From assembly GCA_030144725.1 (NCBI GenBank), contig JASKMD010000008.1, positions 14,030,915 to 14,094,914 of the forward strand: a stretch of DNA of 64,000 bases, given 5' to 3'. Both the position numbers and the translations under genes were made by a program. Under the pieces are notes generated by a model. It was not told the origin of the DNA. It worked only from the letters and a program-made list of their open reading frames with translations, and ran no database searches. Positions 42,501 to 54,400 of this stretch are shown in pieces. The first letter of the stretch is position 1, and every line of letters starts with the position of its first letter. This DNA is from Haematococcus lacustris (lineage: Eukaryota > Chlorophyta > Chlorophyceae > Chlamydomonadales > Haematococcaceae).

Positions 42501-44603
42501 GTGCTCCAGGCCGGGCAGCGTGTGCAGCAGGGCCAGCTGCAGCCGCTCAGGCAGGCCGGTGGAGAAGCCCTGCCAGCATGGTGCGTGGGCCAGGGTGAGG
42601 GTGCAGGGTGTAGAGGGCAGGGAGGGAGGAGTCAGTGCATGTGGAGTGGTGGGCAAGACAGGGCTGGGGAAGATAGGGGCAAGAAGCAAGAAGTAGGGAG
42701 CAAGAAGGAAGAAGCAGGGGGGGGAGGAGCGGTAGTGGAATGGGTTATGTGGGACTGGTGACATTGAGTGTGGGACAGGCAGCCTCCAGAGAATGCTTCA
42801 TTTTGAGTATAGGAGGGAGGGAGAGGAGAGGGGAGCGGGGTCCAGGGCGTTTTGGGGTAGATCTAAGTCAGGAGCTCTGACCTGCACGTACAGCTCAGGC
42901 GTGTTTCGCCCTTCCGGCTCCAAGAAGATTTGGTGGCTGCTTTTGTCAGCAAAGCGCACGATCTTGTCCTCTATGGAAGGGCAGTAGCGCGGCCCTTTGC
43001 TGTCCACCCACCCCCTGATGTGGCAGCAGTCAGTGTGACAGGCCAACAGACTCGGCATAACCAGCAGCCTGGCAAGTGGGCGGCTGTGGGTCAAGAGCAA
43101 CTAGGTGGGTGGGAGGAGGGGCGAGTGGGCAGACAGGCAGGCTGGCAGGCCAAGTGAGGCTGCTCATTACAAGACCTGGCAGCAGCACCACCACCACCTG
43201 TGCCTCAGGGGTTCATGCCCCAGGGGTTCATGCCACAGTACGGGTGCACCGGTTCACAAGTGCACAGCCCAGTGCAGGACTAGACGGGACGCAGCCAGAA
43301 GCCAGGACAAGGCTCTAGCTGGGCTGCCGCCTATGCTGACTGGGGGTGCCCTTGGTCCAGCCAGCTTACCCGTAGATGGGGGTCTCGTGCAGGTTGTCAC
43401 GTATCAGGCGGTGCGTGTCGGGCGTGGTGTGTGTGAGGTAGCAGGCCAGCTGAGGCCGCTCCACATGCACCTCAGGGTCAAAGCTGAACCAGCGCACGTC
43501 AGGGTCGCCTGCACACAGCAGCACCACGATGACTGATACAAGGCTCACAGCAGTGAGGGTTAGAGGTGGGAGGGATGGGAGGAGTCAGGAGGGATAGGTG
43601 GGCTGGGAGGGCTGACCCCTGGTGCATGGCAACACCCCAGCCAGCAAGCCTAGGCCCTGCCCCACCGATTTCCCTGACCCACGCCCTCTGTCGGCCCCAC
43701 TCTACCCCTGGTATGGAAACCCTCTGCTGCCATGACACCCATGCAGCTGTTGTGCTGCAGCGAGGTGATCATCCTGGGTTCACGCACAGCAGGAGTGGGG
43801 TGCAAGAGAGGAGGGGTCAGCAGGGGAGGGGTGAAGAGAAAGGGGGGTGCAGCTGAGGTGGCAGGCCCAGCAGGCGGCAGGCATCAGCCCAGGGAGGCTA
43901 CTGAGAGCAGGCGCAGGGGGAGGCCGCCAGGCTCACCAGGCTGGGCCTCCAGCTTGCTGGTGTCCACGCTGCGCGAGTCCACCCGGGCTGGTGTCCCGGT
44001 CTTCAGCCGCCCTGTTTCAAAGCCCAGGCCCTGCAGCGCTTCTGTCAAGCCAGTAGAGGCAGCCTCCCCAGACCTGCGCATGGTGTGCATTTCATGGAGG
44101 GTGGTGAAGGATAGGGTTTGCAAGAATAGTCATAGGCAGCTTGAATAAGAGCAACCCTAGCCCCAGCCATAGACAGCGCAAATAGGCATACTCGCATTGA
44201 ACTGACACCTCGTATCAAACCCTGCCTCCTTCACTGCACAGGGAAGGGGTTGATCTTCTGCCTTCTGCCAACTGCCTTTTGTGGCACCACAGTCATCAGA
44301 CCCATGGCTTACTCAAGTCTTTGAACCGATGTGATGCCGCAGCCACACCATCCTTGGTTGTAAGGTACAGAGTGCAGGTGTGGGCGGTGCCACAGACCAG
44401 CTGTCATGCCTAAGCCAGCCCTGCCACACATGAAGCACAGCAGGCAGCAGGCAGCAGGCAGCCAGAGGGGCGGGTGGCGCTGACCTGCCGGCTGACAGCG
44501 AGTGGCGTCCCACCCAGATGCGACCGTTCATGAAGGTGCCCGTGGTCAGCACAGCAGCCCGGCAGCGGAAGGTGATGCCAAAGTAGGTGGTCACACCTTG
44601 CAC
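39597..44603 (-). CDS. MnmG/GidA (MTO1) tRNA uridine-modifying enzyme, 5' end missing
   Basis: FAD-dependent subunit that, with MnmE, installs the carboxymethylaminomethyl group on U34 of tRNAs; in algae it acts in mitochondria or plastids. Eleven exons join in phase: 44603-44485, 44073-43937, 43508-43370, 43014-42882, 42569-42306, 41746-41646, 41427-41313, 41138-40987, 40504-40396, 40067-39966, 39731-39597 (501 residues, stop TAG). Visible family blocks: [119 protein letters not shown] and [14 protein letters not shown]. The first 140 or so residues, with the FAD-binding GxGxxG, are absent and must lie in the gap. The symbol is left blank because the organism's name for the gene is unknown. 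Confidence 0.93.
41215..41292. repeat. Minisatellite in an MnmG intron
   Basis: Five or so copies of a 15-16-bp unit related to GTAGGCGCAAGGGGG in tandem, with small substitutions. It lies between the exons 41138-40987 and 41427-41313. Confidence 0.85.
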
Positions 44604-44634
44604 CTAATCAGGCAAGTCAGGCGACAAGGCAGGA

Positions 44635-44667
44635 TGGCAGGCAGGCAGGCAGGCAGGCAGGCAGGCA
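44635..44667. repeat. GGCA microsatellite at the gap edge
   Basis: Tandem GCAG/GGCA units run directly into the second gap, which explains the assembly break. It lies in the intron upstream of the first visible MnmG exon. Confidence 0.9.
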
Positions 44668-45167
44668 NNNNNNNNNNNNNNNNNNNNNNNNNNNNNNNNN
44701 NNNNNNNNNNNNNNNNNNNNNNNNNNNNNNNNNNNNNNNNNNNNNNNNNNNNNNNNNNNNNNNNNNNNNNNNNNNNNNNNNNNNNNNNNNNNNNNNNNNN
44801 NNNNNNNNNNNNNNNNNNNNNNNNNNNNNNNNNNNNNNNNNNNNNNNNNNNNNNNNNNNNNNNNNNNNNNNNNNNNNNNNNNNNNNNNNNNNNNNNNNNN
44901 NNNNNNNNNNNNNNNNNNNNNNNNNNNNNNNNNNNNNNNNNNNNNNNNNNNNNNNNNNNNNNNNNNNNNNNNNNNNNNNNNNNNNNNNNNNNNNNNNNNN
45001 NNNNNNNNNNNNNNNNNNNNNNNNNNNNNNNNNNNNNNNNNNNNNNNNNNNNNNNNNNNNNNNNNNNNNNNNNNNNNNNNNNNNNNNNNNNNNNNNNNNN
45101 NNNNNNNNNNNNNNNNNNNNNNNNNNNNNNNNNNNNNNNNNNNNNNNNNNNNNNNNNNNNNNNNNNN
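44668..45167. other. Assembly gap (500 N)
   Basis: A placeholder-length gap between two divergently oriented genes. The N-terminal exons of MnmG and probably the first exons of the plus-strand gene are missing here. The shared promoter region would also be in or beside it. Confidence 0.98.
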
Positions 45168-45423
45168 TATCAGCCCGCAAAGCCAGGTTCAGGTCCCATG
45201 CACATGGCATGGGCGCCCCATGCCATCACCACCACACCTTTGTCTGAGTCTTAGCGACAGGGCCGTTGTCAGCAGCACCTATCACTCTGGAGTGATGCTG
45301 GCCCCTGCTGCCTCGTGCTCACCATTGCTGCACCCAGTCCTCTGTGCAGGCAGTCATGCTCTGCAGGCTGCTGCACCCGCTTTCCCTCCGGCACCATATG
45401 TGTACCTGCATGGCCTGCTGCAG

Positions 45424-48400
45424 GTACCTGGAGTCCATTGGCCACCTGAACACGCACCAAGGCCATGGGCGGCTGCTGCCCGTCAAGAGCAAGGAAGCAC
45501 GGAAGGCGGACAAAGCGTTCATGGACGCCCTGCGTGTGCAAGCGCGGGCAGAGCGGCTGGGCGAGCTCACTGTGGCCCGGGTGATGCGGGCCGAGGTAGG
45601 GGGCCAGGGCCAGGGCCTCATCACCACCAGCACCACCACGCACTCCTACACACCCCTACACATCCCTGTCATCAGCTAGAGGGAGGACGGAACTAGCTGC
45701 GGAGCACTGGTCTGCATGACAGGGCTGACTGGCCCTGCAGTACTGGCCCCGTGTCCCACTCACATCTTGTGGCATGTGTGTATCGAGACCATGAGCACCC
45801 TGAAGTTGCATTGCATACAAACCAGCATTACACACATAAGACCTTGGATCTGGGTGTGGGGGCAAAGATAGCTAAGGGAAGTCAAAGCTTGGTGCCCTGC
45901 TGCTTGGATGCCTGCCAGCCCTCTACTCTTCCCTATCTTTCTCAGGCAGCTGCTGTGAGACACCTGAAGACAAGTGTGACCTACTAGGTCCATGGTAGCC
46001 GCGCAGTTTGGCTGAGTGGAGGCCCGCTAGCCTGCTTCAGCAGGGAGGCTGCCCCACAAACACATGACATGACCTGCTGCTGCTGTGATGCCTTGCATGC
46101 TGCCGCTGCCTCCCCTTGACAATGCCAGGCTCGGGAAAAGCGGCGGCTTGAGCTAGAGCGCCAGGCCGAGGCCTTGGAAGGTACAGCTGCTGTCAGCCAG
46201 GTGTTTGATGAGCTGGAGCAGCTGGATGCCGAGGAGGAGGAAGAGGAGGAGGAGCAGGAGGAGGAGCAGCAGGTGAGCAGCCTACGCCCTCTTGTCCTCC
46301 CAACTGCCTTCTGCTCCTTCCACTAATATGAAAGGTAGAATGAAGCACCTTCCTCCCCTCCCCTCCCCCCCTCCTTCTTCGATGCCTTTCTATCCTCTCC
46401 TGCTGACCTCCAGTGAACCTGAGCCTCCCTCCCCTCCCTTCGTCACCTCATCATCCCATGCCTTGCTAGCCTCTCCCGCTGACCTCCAGGGAGCTGGCTC
46501 GCAGTCACTGGCGCAGCACTGGAGGAGTCCTGCTGCTCTCCAGGGAGCCGAGCTGGGCCCCCACAGTCCGCTGGAGGGCCCCTTGCCAGCCCTGCATGTG
46601 CTCCCCCTGGCGGCAGCTGCCTCACAGCTTGCTCCACAGGCTCCTGCACCTCAGCCTCAGGGTCAGGCAGAGGAGGAGCAAGGGGGGCCCACGCCTGACA
46701 GCCTGGCCCACCCAACTGCCTCCACCCTCACCCTGCCCCTGCGGCTGGGCCTGTGGGGCAAGGCTGTGACGCGCAGCAGCAGCCGGGCAGAGGGCAGGGC
46801 CCGCACGCCAGGTGAGACGCCAGCCTGCCACCATGCCTGCTGCCAGGGAGAATGGAAGGCAGCAGAGGCATGGTGGGCATGAGAGGCGACAGAGGCAGGA
46901 GGGGTGTGGGAGAGGAAGGCAGGAGGGCTGAGGGGTGTGGGAGGGAGGGGTATCAAGGACAGAGTGGGATACGCAGGAGGGCGAGCAGCATGGCCAGCAT
47001 GCAGCTGCGTGGCCTGGCTGCCTTGTTCTTGTTTGGTCCACCCGCCTCACTGTCTTTGTGAATAGCAAGGGTAAGGGGTCCTGCCTCTTCAGATGCATGC
47101 GACTCAATTGAGAACTGCATGGCTTGGCTCAAAGGCAGGAGAGGTGCAAAGAGAGCTCACCTCCCCCCACCCATCACCACCTGTGTGTGCCTGCCCTCAT
47201 CCACCACTGCCAGGTGTGTTGCAGCGCAGCAGCACAGCACAACTGGAGCTCCAGCTAGCCACAGCTGTGGAGGAGGTCAGCAGTGACGCCCCTGCCCGCT
47301 GGGTTTGGTCCATGCAGGCAGCCCCGCCCCCTGACCTCCCCGCACCCCCTCCCCTGACCACTGATGCTGTCCACCCAGCCACGCAGCCACAGCACTGGCA
47401 GCAGGCAGGCAGCAACAGCCGGCTCAATGCAGCCCACCTGACTCAGCCGACTCCCTGGCACCCTGACCCTGACCCACAGCCTGTGGACTGCAGCCGCAGG
47501 CCTGCAGCCACAGCTGGAGCTGTCTCGCAGCAGCAGCCCTTCAGGGCACATCAGGCCCCCCCCAGCACCCCAAGCCAGCCAGGACCAGCATCAGCCATGG
47601 CCACCCCCTCCAGCGCTCCCCCTTCCGACCTCCACACTGTGCTGTGCACCAGCCAGGGCGCCGCGCCCCTCCCTCCCCGATCAGCCAGCCGGCAGGAGCC
47701 GCAGCGCAGGGCTGCCAGCGGGTGGGGCGTGGCCAGGCCAGGGCATGCGGTGCTGTCCCAGGAGGTGTCCCGGGCCAGCCTGGGTGCAGCGCCTGCAGCC
47801 AAGCAGCCGAGCTCGCCTGGCGCGACACGGTGAGCCGCCTGCTTGAGCTTGCACGCCTGCGGGCCACGCTTGCAGGGCACGCTGCCGCATGACTGTAGGC
47901 AGCAACAGTGGGTTGTGAAGGGCCTGCGGCTCCAGCCACCAGCCTGAGCAGACACTGGCACCAGACCCCTGTTCAAATCCCGGATTCACCACACATTTCT
48001 GGGGGACCTGGAGGAGCAGCAGTCTGATCAGACGCTGGAATAGTCGTCCAGCGACATTCCATCTACACCCTGTCCTGGTGCACTTTGCCATGCACCGTCC
48101 ACACATCAAGCCTGCATCTGCACAGTTGACTAGTTCTGACCAGATGTGCCCTCCTGCTCCTCATAGCCCGGGCCCCTGAATGCCACCCACACAGCTGCAG
48201 CTGCCACGGCACCACAGCCATGGTGGTGAGGCCGCCTGCTCTGGTCCGCCCCCGCCCCTGTCAGTAGCAACAGCTGCAGCAGCCCCCACACCCACCCAGC
48301 ATGCCATGCTGCACCCAGGGCGCTGTGCTGGCGGCTGCAGGGCCTCCAGGCAGGTGCACAGCCCGCGGCCCCCCTCCAGTCCCGGTGGCTCAAGTCCCTG

Positions 48401-51400
48401 CACCTCATCAGCCTCTGCCATCGCAGACGTGATGAAGCGCATGCGCCTGGCACGCAGGTGTGTCAGGCTGTGGGGACAACCTCACCCGCACTGCCATCAC
48501 CACCGCCACCCTCACCCACACCGCCACCCTCACCACCACCACCACCACCACCCTCACCGCCTCACCTTGGCTTGTCCGGCCCTGACCCGCAGCACTGGAA
48601 CCACACCACCAGCACCAAGCTGTTGCACGCGTGTCAGCGCCACATGCATCACGTGCGGCTGAACAGCCATGCCAGCCATGGGTTGAGTTCGCTCACTTCA
48701 GCATGAGCTGATGATGCTCACTTCAGCAGGTGGTGGAACACACAGCAGGTGACACAGTACTGGCCAGGCACCCCAGCTGTGGCCAGGCATGGGTGCCTCT
48801 CCCCCCGTGCAGGTTCAAGGCCGAGATGCTGGCTGCACGTGAGGCTGGGCGGCCCATCCCCGCGCCCCTGCCTGGCATGACGCTTGACGTGTGGACGCTG
48901 TACCGCACCCTGACAAAGGTGGGCAGACGGGCCAGGGGGCGGGCCGCTGCAGGCTGTCACACTCACTCTGTCAGCAGCTGGGCTGGGCTGCCTGATGGCC
49001 TGTCTCATGCCCTGTGTGCAATCCCACAAGCCCACAAACAGGGCAGCTGGCTGTACAGGATGTCTGATAAACCCCCTGAACGCCACCTGCACCTACTTCC
49101 CCTCTCCCCTACCTCCACGGAGCGCCTCGACACAATTCATGCCAGAGTTGCAGATGAGCAAGACCAAGCAACCACAACGGGCTGACGGTCGTATCAGTGT
49201 AAACCCACCATCATCATCATCTCTACCCTACACAGCAACTTGCCTAATGCCAGCCATCCCATTTGTCGTGTCCTCCTGTTTCTCCATCCAAACCCCGTTT
49301 CCTTTCACGCATCGCATCCCTTGCTCACACCTCCTCGTCTGCTCCTTCCATGGCATGTGGCAGCCACACTAGGCTGACTGTCACATAAGGGTGACCCTAC
49401 CATCATCAACCCCCTCCTACCTGCTTTCCTTGAGTGCAGGGCATGTGGCAGCGCTACCGCATGCATGTGGCGGAGGCGCTGCGCCAAGGTCTGCCTCCGC
49501 CCCTGAGGCCGCTGGGGACTGAGCGGGAGCTGGCTGGCCTGTACGCCCACATCTCCCAGGCGCTGCAGAGCATGGAGGTGGGCAGCTGAGGGGCGGCTGA
49601 GGGGGCCAGGCCAGGGGGCAGGGGGCTGACACCCTGTAGCTCCTCCCTCCCTCCCTCCCTGTGGCTCCCTCCCTCCCTCCCTCCCTCCCTCCCTCCCTGT
49701 GGCTCCCTCCCTCCCTCCCTCCCTCCCTCCCTCCCTCCCTCCCTCCCTCCCTCCCTCCCTCCCTCCCTCCCTCCCTCCCTCCCTCCCTCCCTCCCTCCCT
49801 CCCTCCCTCCCTCCCTCCCTCCCTCCCTCCCTCCCTCCCTCCCTCCCTCCCTCCCTCCCTCCCTCCCTCCCTCCCTCCCTCCTCCCTCCCTCCCTCCCTC
49901 CCTCCCTCCCTCCCTCCCTCCCTCCCTCCCTCCTCCCTCCCTCCCTCCCCTCCCTCCCTCCCTCCCTCCCTCCCTCCCTCCCTCCCTCCCTCCCTCCCTC
50001 CCTCCCTCCCTCCCTCCCTCCCTCCCTCCCTCCCTCCCTCCCTCCCTCCCTCCCTCCCTCCCTCCCTCCCTCCCTCCCTCCCTCCCTCCCTCCCTCCCTC
50101 CCTCCCTCCCTCCCTCCCTCCCTTTAGCTCCTCCTATCCCCTCTAGGTCCTCCTTGCCTTGCCTCGCTTCCCCCTCCCCACCTCACAATGTTTGCTGGAT
50201 GATAGCCTTGCCCTGCTGGGCACCCAATGCAGCCTGGGCGGCAGCCCCTGGTGGGCCCACCCCAGGCCTGGCACACTGCACGACTGAGTCAGCCGCCCTG
50301 AGCGTGATGCCCTGGGATAGGCCCAGGCAGGAGCACCTCTTGGCTCGTGCTTCACAGCTTGCTTGGATCCTCCATGGACACAAGCATAAGCACCCTCTGC
50401 CCTCATGCCCTTGGACCGGTTCACGCTGCCCTGGTCTTGATCAGCAAGGCCGTGTGCTGCTGCCTGGGGCACGCTGTGCAGGCTGGGGGGTCTGAGGACG
50501 GGGCGGGAGGGGGTGCCCCGCCTGAGGGCCCGCAGCGCGTGCGCAAGCTCACCGCTTACGGCCAGGCTTGGCTCCAGGCAATGACGCGCAGCTCACACGC
50601 TCGCATACTGCGCACAAGGTCGCAAGGTGAACAAGCTGCCCAGCCACCTGCCCAGCCACCTGCCCAGCCAGCTACTGAGCCAGCTGCTGAGCACTTCCCT
50701 CCCCCTCCCCTACCCCTACCCCTACCACCCCTCCCTCACACTGTCACACTGGCCACAGGCACTCTAGGCCATGACAACCAGGTGTTGTACGCCTCCCCCC
50801 CGCCCCCACCCAGTCCGCAGCCTGCCCCCCTGGCGTCCAGCCTGTCCGCCTCCTCCCCATCTCATCCTCAGCCGCGCACCAGCAGCAGCCTGCAGCCCCT
50901 CAGCCAGCGCGCCTCACTGCAGCTGGCCGGCTGCGCGGCTGCCAACCAGCGGCGCCTGGCCCAGCCCCTGCTGCTGCTGGACACGCTGGACCTGGAGGGC
51001 GTGGCCTGGGGCCCGCTGCTGACCCCCCCGCAGCTGCCTGACCTGATGGACCTGGTGCAGCCACAGGGGCTGCTAGGCGGGCAGGGCAGAGGGCCAGGGG
51101 GGGAGGGGGGGGAAGGGGGCGAGCAGGACAGCAGCACTGCAGCAGATCGGTGCAGATCTATGGATAATGGTGCCTGTAGAGCGGGGTCAGAGCAGTTGAA
51201 GGAGGAGCAGGAGGAGGAGGAGGGGGGGGAGGGGGAGGGGGAGGAGGAGCCCCCCAAGGAAATGGTTATGGCGGCTCGGTTGAGGGCTGAGTTGGCTGTT
51301 CGGCCCCCCCTGCCCCCTGGGCTTGCTCTGGTGAAGGAGGCTGAAGGAGAGGACGGGGTTGCTGAGCAGCTGATGGAGGGGCCAGGGCGGGCTGGGCCTG

Positions 51401-54400
51401 CCTGCCTGCCTGCTGCGCAGCCGCTACCCACACTGCCCCAGGCGCAGGCCTTTCTCTCAGCCCGGCCCAGCCTGGCTGCGCCCGTCATGCGGGCACGGTC
51501 CATGGCGCTGGGCAAGGCCCCCCTGCCGGCCGCCCTGCTGCGCCGCTACAGCGTGCCCGCCCTCTACGGCTGTGGTGGCCAGGGCCCTAGCCAGCTGCAG
51601 GTGGCGTCTGCAACCGCCACCGCGCTGCTGGTGGGTGCAGGGGTGTAGGGGGGGCATTCCGCCATCATCTCCCCCCTCCCTCCCCCCTCCCTCCCCCTCC
51701 ACCTCCACCTCCTCCACCTTCCCACCTGCCTGCTGCAGTACGGGGTAACGAGCAGGTTAAGGGTGGTGGCCAGGGCCGACGCTGTGCCCTCCCCTTCCCT
51801 GGTTGCAGGGCCCCCCTTGCCCTGATCTGCTGCCAGCCCCCACTACCCTGGCCTGCTGCCTGGCTCTTGCCCTGGCATTGCGCCTGCCCGCCCTGCCTGC
51901 CATTGCTGCACCAGCCACGGGCCTGCTCCCCCACAGCCAGGGTTGACGCTGCGCCCCTGTGTGGTGCAGGTGGACGCCCTCAGTGGCGCCTATGACGACC
52001 CCCACGCCCCCCCTGACCCTGACGAAGAGCTGGACGCCGACATACAGCGCCTCCTCCTCACCTCCCCACCCCCCCCACCCCCCCAGCCCCCTCCCCCCAC
52101 GCCGCCACCTGAAGCATCACCAGAAACGGGACGAGGGGGTGAGGGGGACGGCGGGTGGCTGGGGCAGCTGGGGCGCTTAGGCCCTGAGGGGCTGCAGGCG
52201 CTGGCCTTGGGCCACAGCCCGCTGGCAGCGCCCCTCCCTGGCTGTGCCCTGCCTGAGGCCTACACCGCTGCCCCCAGCCCCGCCTGGTGGCAGTCGCTGT
52301 ATGCGCCCCCGGCCCCTGCCCAGCGCGCCAGCAGCTGGGAGCTGGCATCGGACCAGGCCCCCCTGGCCCCTGCCAGGCAGCCACCCACCCACCCCTCCCA
52401 GCAGCAGCAGGAGGCTCCCCAGCCTGCCCAGGGCGGGGCAGCGCAGGGCAGCCCCTCAGCCAGCCTCCAGCCCAGCGCTGCGGGCCCAGGCCCTGCGGGG
52501 TCGGCTGCTGCGCCCTGCCGCCAACTAACCAACTTCCTCACCTGCACACACACACACACACCACCCAGCTGGCCGCCCCTCACAGTGTGGGGCGCCCCTG
52601 GCCCAGGGGACATCCAGACCCTGGGGCAGCCAGACTCCCCCCCCCAGGAGGGCTTTGAGGGCCAGCAGCAGGGGCAAGGGCAGGGGCAGGGGCAGGGGCA
52701 GGGGCAGGGCCCACATGCCAGTGTCAGCGGTGGCGGAGTGGCTGGTCCCACCCGACTTAGCAGCCTGGACCAGGACCTGGGGCATCAGGGGGGCGGCCAG
52801 GCCACCACCATCAACCCTGGGGCTGTGACCCCCCCACACTCCACTATGCGGCCCCGACCACCAGGGGTGGGGGGGCGAGGGGGGGAGGGAAGCTGGGCAG
52901 AAGCTGGCACAGCCAGGGCAGCAGGTGGGAGAGGCGGCAGGTCCCCCCCCCCCCCTCATGCAGAGCACATGGGGCTGGGGGGGAGGGGCAGCGCAGGGCG
53001 TGGGGTGGCCCCCCAGGCCGAGGCCTCTAGGCTGCACTCCATGCACGCATCAAGCATGGGAGCAGCGGTGCCCCCTCCCCCCTCCCCTCCCCCCCTCCCC
53101 CCTCCTCCACTGCCTCTCAGCCAGCCTGCCTGCAGCAGCAGCAGCAGCAGCAGCACGGACCCGGCACCGTGCCCCCCGCCAGCCCCCCCCCGGCAGGCCC
53201 CCTGGAGTTGATCAGTGCCACACAGCCCCCAGCACCTGGCCCCCCCCCCCTCCCCCCCTCCCCCCTGGCCAGGGGGCCGCTGCCCAGCTGTCTGCACCCG
53301 ACCTCCTCACCTCCCTGGCTAGCCTGCCTGCTGCCCCTCCTGCTGCTGCTGCTGCTGCCGCCGTGCCCCCCCACCATTGGCCCCCCTGGCCCCCTGCTGC
53401 TGCCGCCCCCCCCGGCTGCAAGTTCTCATTCGAGCAGCTGCTCCCCGGCCCCGATGGCCTGAGCCTGAAGCAGGTGCTGATCCGGGCGGTGCAGCTGCAG
53501 GAGCTGGGGCCACCACTCTGGGCCTCAAAGCCCGCACCTCATGCCCAACTGCCCCCCCAACCGCCGCCGCCGCCACATCAGCAGTGGCCCAGCCAGCGGT
53601 GCCTGCCCCCCCAGTGGGCGGAGGGGGCTGTGCAGCAGCAAGGGGGGTGGGGGTGGCGGTCGGATCTGGGGCAGGAGCTCAGCCTGCCTGACACGCACCG
53701 GCTGATGCTCACCACCCCCCTCACTGGCATGACCCCAGGCGCTGAGGGGGGGGGGGCGCAGGGGGGCAGGGGGGGCGGCCTGCAGCAGGGCAGCAGTGGC
53801 CTTGCAGGGCTGGGGCTCAGGTCTGAGCTGCAGCTGCTGTCAGGCCCAGGGGAGGAGGGGCCAGGGAGGAGGGGGGTGGGCTGGGGTGGGGGTGGGCCAG
53901 GGAGCAGGGGTTGGGGGGGAGGGGGGGGGCACAAGGGGGGGCAAGGGCAGGGGGGGCGGGCCAGGGCAGTGGCGGCGGCAGTGGCGGTGCAGCAGCTGGT
54001 GGCGGGGTTCGGGCCTCATGTGGAGCAGCTGATGATGGCTGCTGGGCTGATAGGTGAGGCCTAGGTGGATAGGGGGGGGCAGGGCAGGGCAGGGAAGGTG
54101 GGGGTGGCCAAGCGGGTGATTACTCGAGCATATGCCCATGCTCAATCACGGGGGGGGGGGGGGCTTTTGTTTTGTTGTTTTCACGATTCATGCTGACCAT
54201 GCAGCCATGCAGGTTGTCAGGGACCTCTCTCTCACTCCCTACCTACCTACCTACCTACCTACCTACCTACCTACCTACCTACCTACCTACCTACCTACCT
54301 GCCTGCCTGCCTGCCCGCCTGCCCGCCTGCCTGCCTGCCTGCCCGCCTGCCCGCCTGCCTGCCTGCCTGCCTGCCTGCCCGCCTGCCCGCCTGCCCGCCT

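Noticed and set aside
45210..45235. GGCATGGGGCGCCCATGCC palindrome as a terminator
   Set aside because: It is a short GC-rich inverted repeat in eukaryotic intergenic DNA next to a gap; there is no supporting context.
48500..48560. CRISPR-like array from CACC-rich repeats
   Set aside because: It is a CCACCCTCACC simple repeat without unique spacers, in a eukaryotic genome.
49661..50146. Open frames encoding (LPPSLPPS)n
   Set aside because: They are translations of the CCCT microsatellite; any frame of this repeat stays open.
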